A stretch of DNA of 64,000 bases, from NCBI GenBank assembly GCA_005019695.1, contig RXID01004904.1, forward strand, positions 248,664 through 312,663, read 5' to 3'. Made by a program: the position numbers and the translations under genes. The notes below the pieces were generated by a model. The model searched no databases. It worked only from the letters and a program-made list of their open reading frames with translations, and was not told the DNA's origin. The stretch is from Trichopus zeylanicus subsp. travancoricus (taxonomy: Eukaryota; Streptophyta; Magnoliopsida; Dioscoreales; Dioscoreaceae). This document shows, one piece after another, positions 38,993 to 48,540 of the stretch. The first letter of the stretch is position 1. The number at the start of each line of letters is the position of its first letter.

Positions 38993-40350
38993 ATGGCTTG
39001 CCATTGTTCTCTGCTCCTATGCAAGTGTGTGAAGCGTGTGCTATTAGCAAACAACATAGAGATCCATTCCCCAAAGGAAAAAGACAAAAAGCAAGGAAGT
39101 TATTGGAAGTTGTGCACTCAAATCTTTGTGGGCCAATTAATCCTACTTCGAATGGAGGTAAATGTTATCTCATCACCTGTATTGACGATTTCACTTGAAA
39201 GACTTGGGTATATTTCTTACCAGAAAAATCTGAGGCCTTTATCGCTTTCAAAAACTTTAAAGCTCTTGTGGAAAATGAAGCAGGATATTCAATACAGGTG
39301 TTGCGTACTGATCGTGGAGGGGAGTATATCTCAAATGAGTTTGCATATTTTTGTGAGGCTCATGGCATTCAGCGACAACTGACAGCAACCTACACACCAC
39401 AACAAAATGGGGTCTGTGAGCGCAAAAATCGTACTATTTTAAATATGGTGAGGAGCATTCTGACAAAAAGTGGTGTTCCAAAAACTTTCTAGTCTGAAGC
39501 AGTCAATTGGAGCATTTCATATTCTGAATAGAAGTCCTACACTTGCTGTTCAAAATATGACACCAGAGGAAGCGTGGAGTGGTCGAAGGCCTTATGTGGA
39601 TCATTTAAGAATTTTTTGGTGTATTTGTTATGCCCATATTCCAAACCAGAAAAGGACCAAGCTAGAAGACAAAGGTGAGAAATATATTTTTCTTGGTGTT
39701 AGTGATTGTTCCAAAGCTTACAAACTATATAATCCTATCACCAAGAAAATCGTCATTAGCCGAGACGTCATCTTTGATGAAGAAACTTTCTGGAAATGGA
39801 GTGTAGCTGGTTCTCCACGACGAATTTCTATAGATTTTGATGGTCAAGAAGAAGGAGAAAAGCAACTGAGTCCAAAGATAGTGCAGCAACCAATCACAAC
39901 TCAAGATCAACAAGTAGTGGTGCAAGATTCACATGCAGCTGCTAAAGAACCACGAAATAGAAAGAGACCAGTATGGATGAGTGATTATGAGGTAACAGGA
40001 ATTGATCAATCTAATGATCCACTTGTGCATTTTGCTCTTTTTGTAGATTGTGATCCTGTAACCTTTGAAGAAGCTGTCAAACAATTAAAATGGAGGAGAG
40101 CAATGGATAAAGAACTTGCAGCAAGGAAAGAAATAATACCTGGGAGTTAACAGAACTTCCTAACAGGCAGAAAACCATTGATGTGAAAAGGGTTTACAAG
40201 ACCAAATTACAAAAAATTGGTGGTGAATTGAAATTGGAGTTTTATGAATTCACAGATAGTGATTATGCAGGTGATGTTGATGATAGAAGGAATACATCTG
40301 GGTCTGTGTTCATAGTGAATTTTGGAGCTGTCACATGATCCTCTAAAAAG
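38986..40350 (+). pseudogene. Integrase and RNase H remnants of nested Copia
   Basis: Integrase is recognisable from EACAISKQHRDPFPK through LRTDRGGEYISNEF and QQNGVCERKNRTILN. It is broken by a TGA at 39196, a TAG near 39490 and a frameshift near 39510. After a linker ending near VYKTKLQK (about 40190–40215) the frame passes straight to RNase H (SDYAGDVDDRRNTSGS, SSKKQQIVTLSTIEAEF), with another TGA near 40336. The missing reverse transcriptase makes this copy dependent on others. Confidence 0.85.
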
Positions 40351-40571
40351 CAACAAATAGTAACATTATCAACAATTGAAGCCGAATTTGTTGTTGCAGC
40401 ATCAAGTACATGTCAAGCAATTTGGCTACGAAGGCTGCTTGAAGCTTTGTACTTGAAGCAATTTGGTTATGATGCAGTTGTGAAGCTTCGCAGTATGCTT
40501 GGAGTGTGTTCCTCAAAAGATTTTGAAGTTATTTTCTAAACTGATTTTGCATATATTAGTTTAAGCGAGGG

Positions 40572-40767
40572 TGTTAGAGTTTGACCGATTCTTTCCAGAT
40601 TTTCTGTTATAGTTTATCATGAAGTAGTTGAGATTTTCTTATTCTAGTGGTTATTTTCTCATATCTTTTAGATTCCATGATTTATGTTTTGTATTACCTA
40701 TAAAAAGGCCACATTAGTATTGAATAAAGTGAATTCAGTTGTTTCCACTTCTCTTCTATAATTAACA
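40572..40767 (+). repeat. 3' LTR of nested Copia
   Basis: It is the same length as the 5' LTR. The bases just before it (TTAAGCGAGGG) are the likely polypurine tract. Confidence 0.95.
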
Positions 40768-41940
40768 CGGACTGCCTCGGCCTTGGCCGTTCGTGCCCGT
40801 ATGCCGAGCCTGAGGCCGAGGCCGGCCTGCCGGCGCGCCCGCGTGCCGGCCTTGGCCTCCGTCCCCGGCACACAGAGGCGGACGGCCTCGGCCTCGGCCG
40901 TTCGCACCCGCGTGCCGGCGCGTCGGCCTCGGCCTCCGTCCCCAGCACGCGGGGGCGGACGGCCTCGACCTTGGCCGTCCACGCCCGCGTGCCGGCATGC
41001 CAGAGAGCCCCGGCCTCCGGCGTCACCGCCCGCGCGCCGCCACCATCGCTGCCGTCACAATAATTTCGGGGACTTTTCTGTAAATCAGAATAATTTCGAG
41101 GTGGTATTTGTAAAAATCCGAATTTCGGTACTTTTCTGTAAATCAAAATAATTTCGGGGTGTTATTTGCAAAGAACCGAATTTCGGGGTGTTAAATAATA
41201 AAAAATAAGTTTTTAGGAGTTTTGTTGTAAAATAACCGAGGGTAAAATCGGAATTTTTTGGGAAAAATTTGATTAAATAACAATCAGGGGGTGTAGATAA
41301 ATATTTTGAGAAAAAGAGGGGGTGTGAGTAATTTCGAAAATTACGGAGAGTTATAGATAATTAAGACTAATTACAGGAGACTACAGGTAATTATTCTTTT
41401 ATCTTATTTGTAATTTTTTTTTCCATTGTGTGTTCTTTACTATGAATGTCATCTAGGTGTTTTTATGATGTTGAACAACTACTTCATGACTAATGCAGGC
41501 CAATTTATCAATTGCAGAATTTAGTGTAATTTATCATTAGCCTTCAGAATGTTCCCTATTGACATTTTCTTTGATTGACTAAGCTTATTTATCAGTCTTT
41601 TTCCTGTTTCCTGAACAACAATATTGCTAAAATGCAGCATGCATCTTACACAAGGGCAGGCTTGCAACTAAGCTCACAAAAGACAATAAAGTGTGCAAAT
41701 TGATCCCTAAATTTGAGCTACTTCCGGTTTAGTAATTTTGTGCTTGTGATTATTATATTCCTGACCTGTAGCAACCTTTTGTCCTTGCATTGTGCGCCAA
41801 GTGGATATCTCCTTTCTGCACTGGAGTTCACCACCTCTTATGAGGAAACGTATGTTGGGGAGATCGCTGAAAACATTATGGAACACCTATTAAAGCCTGG
41901 GACACCAGTGCAGAGTGTTGTCAGCGCTACCTCTCCATGA

Positions 41941-43004
41941 ACTTAAAAAAGTGTTATCTGCTCAAGGATCAGAAGGTACAGCAATGTTCTTGCACAGCTT
42001 GGCGCCTCCTATGTCAGAAAAGCCTATCTCAGGATGATGACATGCATTTTCAAGCGTGTCTTTGGATCTTTGGAGATTGAGATGACACTATCAGACTGAA
42101 CTGCGGGTTTCATGTGCTTTTTCCTATTATTATTTTGGAGGAGATAGCCTTGTGTCCAGGCTCCTGTAATGCTTATCCATCAAAATGCCAATCATCATTG
42201 ATTCTGATTGTTTACGAGTAATAGTAGAGCTCTTCTAGTTGTTCCTATTAATTGCATTTGATCATTGGATGTAATCCACTGAGAATTAACTGTCAATAGA
42301 TAAAAAGGTTAATGCACATGATAACATCAACTGCAGAAACAATTCTTCTGAGTCCATTTCCAAACGTGCTTGTTATGATTTGAAAAACTAAAATACCTTG
42401 CCAACACAAGGTTTGGTTTTCGGGGCCTCCACTTACTCCGCAAGGCTTGCACATAATCTGCTAACAATTACTGCAAAGTGCAATACCTTCCTGATGAGGA
42501 TCATGTACATGCCTATCATACATCAGCAATTGACTTCACTGCTTAACAATTAACATGATACACCCACGTGTTTTACCGAAAAAATAAGTCAACTTTATGG
42601 GGTTCAGCACCATGTAGTAATGGTCAATCTCTGAAAATAATACCTGCTCAACAATTTATCTCAATAAACTTCCTAAAAATACTCAATGAATAAAATTGGC
42701 AAAAGGAAAAAAGTGCATATGTATCCAGATGATCCCATCCCACAAAATATCATGACAATTGTTGAACAAGATGCTACATCATTGTGCCAACATACATGCA
42801 GATAGATGCAGATTTTTTAGAAATGAACACTGGCATACTTAAACAAGATATGAGAGCTCAGCTTTCCAGCATCCCTCTGAATGTAGACTTGAAAGAAAGA
42901 AGGAACCAACAAGAAAAAAGGTACAGAAGAAGAATATTCTTGATAACATAGGCTATCTGCTTGTTGGTTTACATGTGCTCTTTGGTATTCAACTCTACTT
43001 CTGT
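41941..43004. other. Intergenic region, no gene seen
   Basis: This is the 3' flank of the cyclin-J18 pseudogene on the plus strand and DNA downstream of the Hikeshi gene on the minus strand. No coding motif is seen. Part of it may be Hikeshi 3' UTR. Confidence 0.5.
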
Positions 43005-43144
43005 TCACCTGCATGACTCTCGGCCTCTGCCATCATTGCAAATTTCTATAATACCATCGTTTTGCAATGTTATAACACTTTTGTCAATGAAGAAAACTGA
43101 ATCATCAAGCTCCCTGACAATCTTCACTTGAAATGCTCCAAAAC
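43005..43144 (-). other. Possible exon, 3' of the Hikeshi gene
   Basis: On the minus strand an acceptor (CTAATGCAG) precedes 46 open codons ending in TGA at 43005–43007. The translation contains QVKIVRELDDSVFFIDKSV and is not recognised. A possible donor (AAAG before GTGCGAGC) lies just after the Hikeshi stop codon, near 44667. The segment could therefore be a spliced 3' UTR exon of that gene. It could also be the last exon of an unrecognised gene, or chance. Confidence 0.25.
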
Positions 43145-44684
43145 CTGCATTAGATAATGAGAAAAATAGTGAGCCTGCCAGCCTTCACATCCAGTTTGGA
43201 GATATTTGCTTATTCATCTAATTTTATTTGTCACTGTGATATGGCATATACAGAAACTAGATGATATATATACGCCAATTTGGAGCCTCAAACAACCCAT
43301 GCAAGATATAAATACATTTCTGAAAAAGCTCAACATAGGCTGACCACACTATAGCAGGTACATCAGGCTCAACTCAATCATAAGCCAGCATGACTTTCCT
43401 TAGTACTTACCATTTCAATGAAATCAACCACAACGCGTGGATGTTAGCTAGAGATGGAAATTATCTTTCATTATGATTGGGGATCACTGTGGATTCAACA
43501 CATACATGACGTTTTATAATTTAGAATCAAATTTAGCCAGCAATATAGATCCTTCTGAATATTCTTAGTTCTCGCATAAATTGACATGAGATCACTCGGG
43601 AAAAGGAAAATGAAGATCAGAAAGATTGTTTAGATCTTCAAGCCACAATGTGCACACCAGCAAGAGTAGAATAAAAGAAAATTTGTGTCATATTCAAATC
43701 TAGAAAAACATAAACAACCAACACAATAGTTTACATCAAAAATTAGAAAGAAACATGCTTTTTAAGCTTCCAAGATTCAGCATAAAAGGTGTAATATATT
43801 CTGCACAAGTACACGTAGTTTGTTTCAAGCTCAAAATTGTAGTAGTCTTAATGAAACAAATTTGTAGAGGTGTATTGACTTATCCTCGACATTCCATAAG
43901 TTTCTACCTCTCTGAAGTTTGTCTGGAACTTAGTTCCAGATTATGATGCTTTGAAGCTATAAAATGTGTTGAATTTTGAGTTGAAACCTCACACATTTTC
44001 TTTTATCACAATAGATATGAGCCAGAGACAAAAAAGACTTATTTAAACGATGATTCTGTTTTTTTAATTTTTGTTTTCACCAGCATTTTAACATTGATGA
44101 GTATTCTGGGCCTCTATTACTGAATCATAAGAAGACACATCCTTTCCAAAATGAGGATTGCCAGCAGTTTCAAAAGGGGCACTTGAAAGGATATTCACTT
44201 TTCAGATTTAAAGATCAACTATATTATAATCAATTATTTTTTCTGCAATTCATCGTATTTATGGAACCAACGTTGAAAACCACCTCTTACAAGCAATTTG
44301 TCCATCAAACATCATACACATACTTGTGGAAACAATTTCCCCACCACCAGAAATGCTAATTTTCCTCAAAGAGGATAAATACATTAAACCCAGGAAAAAC
44401 CATTCTTTCAAGTTAACTCTTTTCTCACAATAATCCCAACAATAAATCGTGGAAAAATATCTAGCTTGTTTCCTGTCCCTATTTTCCCTCCCATGAAGAA
44501 AACCAGAAAAGTTCATAACTTTCGTCTTCTCCTAAAGAGTTCCCCATTGGAACAACAACTCACCATCTAACCACTCAAGTTCTCAATCAGAACACAGAAC
44601 AAAAAAAAAAAAACCATTATAAAAAAAAAAATTCAAAACCCTAATTAAAACTCAAGAAAGCTCGCACCTTTCCATCATCTCCAC
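43145..44684. other. Region downstream of Hikeshi, no gene supported
   Basis: This is AT-rich DNA with short frames only. It may be a 3' UTR intron of the Hikeshi gene, as noted for the possible exon at 43005–43144. Confidence 0.4.
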
Positions 44685-45331
44685 TCACAATCCAAAACCC
44701 TTGAGGTACCCGGGGTCCCTCCTTGCCTTCTCCTGGAACTTCTTGAACCACTGGTCCAGAATATCCATCGGAACCACCAGCCGGTTCCCATCCACCCCAC
44801 AAAACGACTGCATAAAATTAAACAAATTCTCCCCGACCCTCAGCGCTACCTTGGCCGCCGTCTCCTCCGTCCCGGCGTCCGCCACAGCCGGCAACGCCGC
44901 CAGGTCCTCTACGGAGATCCCAATCCGGGCCGACGACCCCGAGGGCACGATGGCGGAAGAGGCGGCGGTGGCAGCGGGGTTCGGCCAGGGGAGGCGAAGG
45001 ACGGCGGATGGACGGGAGGCGTGAAGGGAGCCGCAGAATAGGAAGTTGCCGGCCGGAGGCTGCGCGTAGATGGCAAGGGCCTTGCCGGCAGGCAAGGAGG
45101 TGGGGTTGAGGAGGAAGACGCAAACCTCCTTGACGGAGTGGTAGGACTCGCCTGCGAGGAGATTGGAGTAAGATTGAAACCTGCGAGAGAGAGAGAGAGA
45201 GAGAATAAAGGAGGGGGAAGGAGAGTACCAGCAAAGGAGGAGATGTCGAGGAGCCAGTGGAGGGGGTCGATCTGAGTGAAGGTGGACATGTCCATCGGGT
45301 AGCTGTGCTCCGGGAAGACGACCCCAAACAT
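44685..45331 (-). CDS. Hikeshi/OPI10-family protein
   Basis: Two exons on the minus strand (45331–45229 and 45151–44685), separated by a 77-bp intron with a GA/CT run, give an unbroken 189-aa protein. The N-terminus MFGVVFPEHSYPMDMSTF and the C-terminal block from ALRVGENLFNFMQSFCG through VPMDILDQWFKKFQEKARR are hallmarks of this family (DUF775). The middle (about 85–125) is a low-complexity Ala/Pro/Ser stretch. The human and Arabidopsis homologues carry Hsp70 into the nucleus on heat stress, and yeast OPI10 affects inositol metabolism; here the role is inferred from homology. The length is close to the family norm of about 190–200 aa. The choice of acceptor is fixed by the join FAGESYHSVKE, which restores the family frame; an AG further upstream would put exon 2 in another frame. 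The gene is intact although transposons lie on both sides. Confidence 0.94.
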
Positions 45332-45652
45332 CTCTTTCTCTCTCTTTCTCGGTTCCTTCTCGAGATTTTGTTTGCGTTTTGTTGGATTTCTCGTTGTCTT
45401 TACAATGTCTCGAGACTCGGAAGGCGGAGGAAGAAGCCGAGGGCACTCGCAGAAGGTTCTAGCGGAATTAGATGTTTCTGGAAGGTTCGTGGAATGGGTC
45501 GACGATTTTATTTTCTGAATTCTGCAATTAAGACCACTCTAATTTTTTATTAAATTACCAATCGACTTCTTAAATGCGACATTAAAACGGATGAAATTAC
45601 AATTTTGCCACCATTTAATTAAAAAATATATATAATTTTTAGGATTTTGAAG
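45332..45652. promoter_or_regulatory. Hikeshi gene upstream region
   Basis: GA/CT-rich DNA lies directly upstream of the start codon, followed by AT-rich DNA. It should include the promoter and leader. No specific element is identified. Confidence 0.4.
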
Positions 45653-45838
45653 GACGCTTGTTTGGGAAATTATTTATTGAGATAATTAAAACGGGAATCG
45701 GGGGAATTGGAAAATAACCGATTTCCCCGATTTCGGGTCCTGGGAATCAAAACAAACACCGGAATAGAGGGAATTGGACTCTTAATTCCCTCCATTTCTC
45801 CAATTCTCGGTTTCGGGAATCGAAACAAACGGCCCCTA
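45653..45838. mobile_element. Short MITE-like inverted-repeat insert
   Basis: The ends read ACGCTTGTTTGGG on the left and, inverted, GGGGCCGTTTGTTTC on the right. Inner blocks CGGGAATCGGGGGAATTGG and the inverse of CCAATTCTCGGTTTCGGG pair with each other. Termini like GGGGCCGTTTGTTT are frequent on plant hAT and Tourist miniature elements. The target duplication is unclear. Confidence 0.5.
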
Positions 45839-46215
45839 AGTTTCTCACTCTATGGAGCCTCCATCTCCTCTCCCACTCAGTCTCGGCTAATATAACAATA
45901 TGTCTTTGATTCCTGTCTTGCCCATCATGTCACTTGCTCTCCCCTGTTTGTGTTTCTATCTCACTCGGACATTGCACTCGTATAGTAATATTGTCACTCA
46001 TTTTCTGTAAGACATGATTCTCTCTTTCGACACTTTCTCAAAAATTGCTCTTTATGTAATTTTTATTTTATTTAAGTTTTCGTCGTTCGGTCTTGTTATT
46101 TTTTTTATTTTAAATTTGGAAGATGATGAACAAATAAGTTTAGGGATTGAAGCGGTAAATATAATTACCAAAAATCGTGAGATTTTTTTTATTTATCAAA
46201 AACCTCCCCAAATTT

Positions 46216-48540
46216 CGATAATTACTTATATTTCTCTTTTTTTAAAATTTATTACCTACAACTCTTATTATTATCTAATTAAATTTTTTTCTCAAAATTC
46301 TACTTTTATTCTATGTAATTTCACAATTAAACTCCTAAAAAATTTAACTTTTCACTCTTCACTCTTTCTCCAAAATATTTATAAATAAACCATTTGATAA
46401 TTTTATTTATAAAAAAGTCCAAATGTTAATATTTTTCAAATAAAAATATATAAAAAGTACTTTAAATATTTTAAATATTTTATAAATAAATCCTATATAA
46501 GAAATATTAGTACATTTACAAATAAATCCCTTGAATATTTTTATTTATAAATAAGTCCAAATATTAATATTTTTCAAATAAAAATATATAAAAAGGACCT
46601 TAAATATTTTAAATATTTTATAAATAAACCCTATATAAGAAATTAAATTACAAATTTAATATTTGTGTATTTACAAATAAACATTTTGAATATTTATATT
46701 TATAAATGAGTCCAAACTTTATTATTTTTTAGAAAAAATTTTACAAAAAAGAGTTGAAGTTATTAAAACATAAAATTTTTAAAATCAAAGTTTAATATTT
46801 GTATATTTACAAATAGACCCATTAAATATTTTAATTTAAAAATAAGTCCATTTTTTTAAAATAAAATTTTACAAAAAAGAAATTAAAGATTTTTAAACTT
46901 AAAATTTAATCTCACAAGTTTCATATTTATACATTTACAAATAGATCCTTTGAATATTTTTATTTATAAATAAATTCAATTTTTTACCATTTTAAAAATA
47001 AAATTTTATAAAAAGATATTGAAGGTTTTAAAACTTAAAATTTCAAATTTCAAGTTCACATTTGTACATTTACAAATAAGCCCTTTGAATATTTTTTATT
47101 TATAAATAAGTCCAAACTTTATTATTTTTAAATAAAATTTTACAAAAAAATTTGAACGTATTAAAACCTACAATTTAAAATCCAAGTTTAATATTTATAT
47201 ATTTACAAATAAACACCTCAAATATTTTTATTTATAAATAAGTCCAAATTTTATCAGTTCTTTTAATAAAATTTTACAATATTGACGTCTTCTTTTAATA
47301 AAATTTTAAATTACAAGTTTAATATTTATATATTTACAAATAAACCTATTGAATATTTCTATTTATAAATAAGTCCAAAATTTTATCATTTTTAAAATAA
47401 AATTTTACAAAAAATATATTGAAGTTTTTAAAAATTAAAATTTTAAATTACAAGTTTAATATTTGTACATTTATAAATGGACCCCTTAAATATATTTATT
47501 TATAAATAAGTCTAAAATTTTTATTTGGACTTATTTTAAATATTTTTATTTATAAAAATTTTTCTTTATAAATAAGTCCAAATTTTATTAGTTCTTTTAA
47601 TAAAATTTTACAATATTGATGTCTTTTTTAATAAAATTTTAAATTACAAGTTTAATATTTATATATTTACAAATAAACCCATTGAAATTTCTATTTATAC
47701 ATAAGTTCAAAATTTTATCTTTTTTAAAATAAAATTTTACAAAAAATATATTGAAGTTTTTAAAAATTAAAATTTTAAATTGCAAGTTTAATATTTGTAC
47801 ATTTACAAATTGACCCCTTGAATATATTTATTTATAAATAAGTCTAAAATTTTAGCGATATTTAAAATAAAATTTTACGAAAAAGACATTGAAGGTTTTA
47901 AAACTTAAAATTTTAAATTATAATTTAATATTTGTACATTTACAAATAAACCCATTGACTATTTTTATTTATAAATAACTCCAAATTTTATGATTTTTTA
48001 AATAAAATTTAACCAAAAAGCATTGAAGGTTTTAAAATATAAAATTTCAAATTACAAGCGTAATATTTGTACATTTACAAATAGACCCTTTGAATATTTT
48101 TATTTATGAATAAGTCCAAATTTATTATTTTTTAAATAAAATTATAAAAAAAGACATTGAAGGTTTTTAAACTTACAAATTTCATATTTGTACATTTACA
48201 AATAGAACCCTTGAATATTTTAATTTATATATAAGTCCAAATTTTGATGATTTTTAAAAGAAAATTTTATCAAAAAGACATTCAAGATTTTAAAACATAA
48301 AATTTCAAATTACAAGTTTTATATTTGTACATTTAGAAATAGAGCCCTTGAATATTTTTATTTATAAATAAGTCTAAATTTTATTATTTTTAAAATAAAA
48401 TTTTACAAAAAAGATATTAAAGGTTTTTAAGCATAAAATTTAAACTTACATGTTTCATATTTATACATTTACAAATAGACCTCTTGAATTTTTTAAATTT
48501 ATAAATAAGTAAAATTTTTTATCATTTTTAAAATAAAATT
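46216..48540. mobile_element. Relic of the inverted-repeat family with minisatellite
   Basis: From 46216 (GATAATTACTTATA) to about 46360 the sequence follows the order of the arm at 50590: a TTACCTACAACTC block, TTATCTAATTAAATTTTTT, and a block near CACAATTAAACTCCTAAAAA. It then passes into the minisatellite that also lies, inverted, inside the better-preserved copy. No right arm or GC-rich core was found, so this looks like a truncated relic in opposite orientation. Confidence 0.55.
46370..48540. repeat. AT-rich minisatellite, period about 135 bp
   Basis: About 15–16 diverged units each carry, in order, ACATTTACAAATAGACCC, TATTTATAAATAAGTCCAAA, ATAAAATTTTACAAAAAAG and a TTACAAGTTTAATATTTGTA block. 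Starts of the ACATTTACAAATA motif fall near 46513, 46669, 46802, 46929, 47065, 47199, 47330, 47467, 47663, 47800, 47936, 48071, 48192, 48327 and 48468. Most spacings are 121–141 bp. One of 196 bp shows an insertion or missing unit. The same unit occurs reversed at 51180–52080. Confidence 0.9.

Larger units (their letters stand above)
37297..40767 (+). mobile_element. Copia retrotransposon with pol deletion, nested
   Basis: The LTRs are 37297–37492 and 40572–40767 (196 bp each, 9 differences by eye). They are flanked by a perfect 5-bp target duplication CGGAC (37292–37296 and 40768–40772). The primer-binding site TGGTATCAGAGC starts at 37494. Coding remnants in order are gag with a CCHC knuckle (CYHCHRYGHYQSEC), protease (WYLDTGCSNHMCG), the GAG-pre-integrase motif, integrase, and then a direct jump to the RNase H motif TDSDYAGDVDDRR near 40255. 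Most of the reverse transcriptase is missing. At 3.5 kb it is shorter than a full Copia. It is inserted in the GC-rich core of the inverted-repeat element, so it is the younger of the two. Confidence 0.93.
36790..41397. mobile_element. Inverted-repeat (MULE-like) element, GC-rich core, host of a nested Copia
   Basis: The left arm (36790–37070) and right arm (about 41050–41397) are close reverse complements. They start GGATAATTACC on the left and end GGTAATTATTC on the right. Inside them lie strongly GC-rich arms (about 37070–37292 and 40773–41045) rich in GGCCGAGGC and its complement. Without the nested Copia the element would be about 1.1 kb. No transposase frame is present. It sits in what was the last intron of the cyclin-J18 gene. 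A clear 9-bp target duplication was not found for this copy, although the related copy at 50590–52822 has one. Confidence 0.8.
34694..41940 (+). pseudogene. CYCJ18: Cyclin-J18-like pseudogene split by transposons
   Basis: Pieces collinear with plant cyclin-J18 occur in order. They are MELPLPIRADERLHLLEFF (34694 on), QQLRLPRIAKYTALSFLADRFF (35072–35154), RFLNRSNSNWLLNPL and then RESNLQLFSLVSVWIPSK in another frame (35234–35330), and IHDGRSLSVESLKSLGNELT (35440–35540). They continue with CMEIMDLLHESEETAMIFTSP (36023–36084), AAYVLSPLQQQWEFLVLP then WLR (36218–36281) and FTTSYEETYVGEIAENIMEHL (about 41830–41890). Cyclin-J18 is a small atypical plant cyclin with a cyclin box. The copy is broken by a frameshift near 35272, an in-frame TGA at 36085–36087, a frameshift near 36274, a 223-bp insertion after the first coding block, and a 4.6-kb transposon nest before the last exon. 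The middle part (35550–36000) is too degraded to assign exons. A working copy presumably lies elsewhere. Confidence 0.82.

Noticed and set aside
40694..41151. Several open frames of 78–150 codons in the right GC core
   Set aside because: Same cause as the left core; some also run into the Copia LTR, which no real gene would do here.
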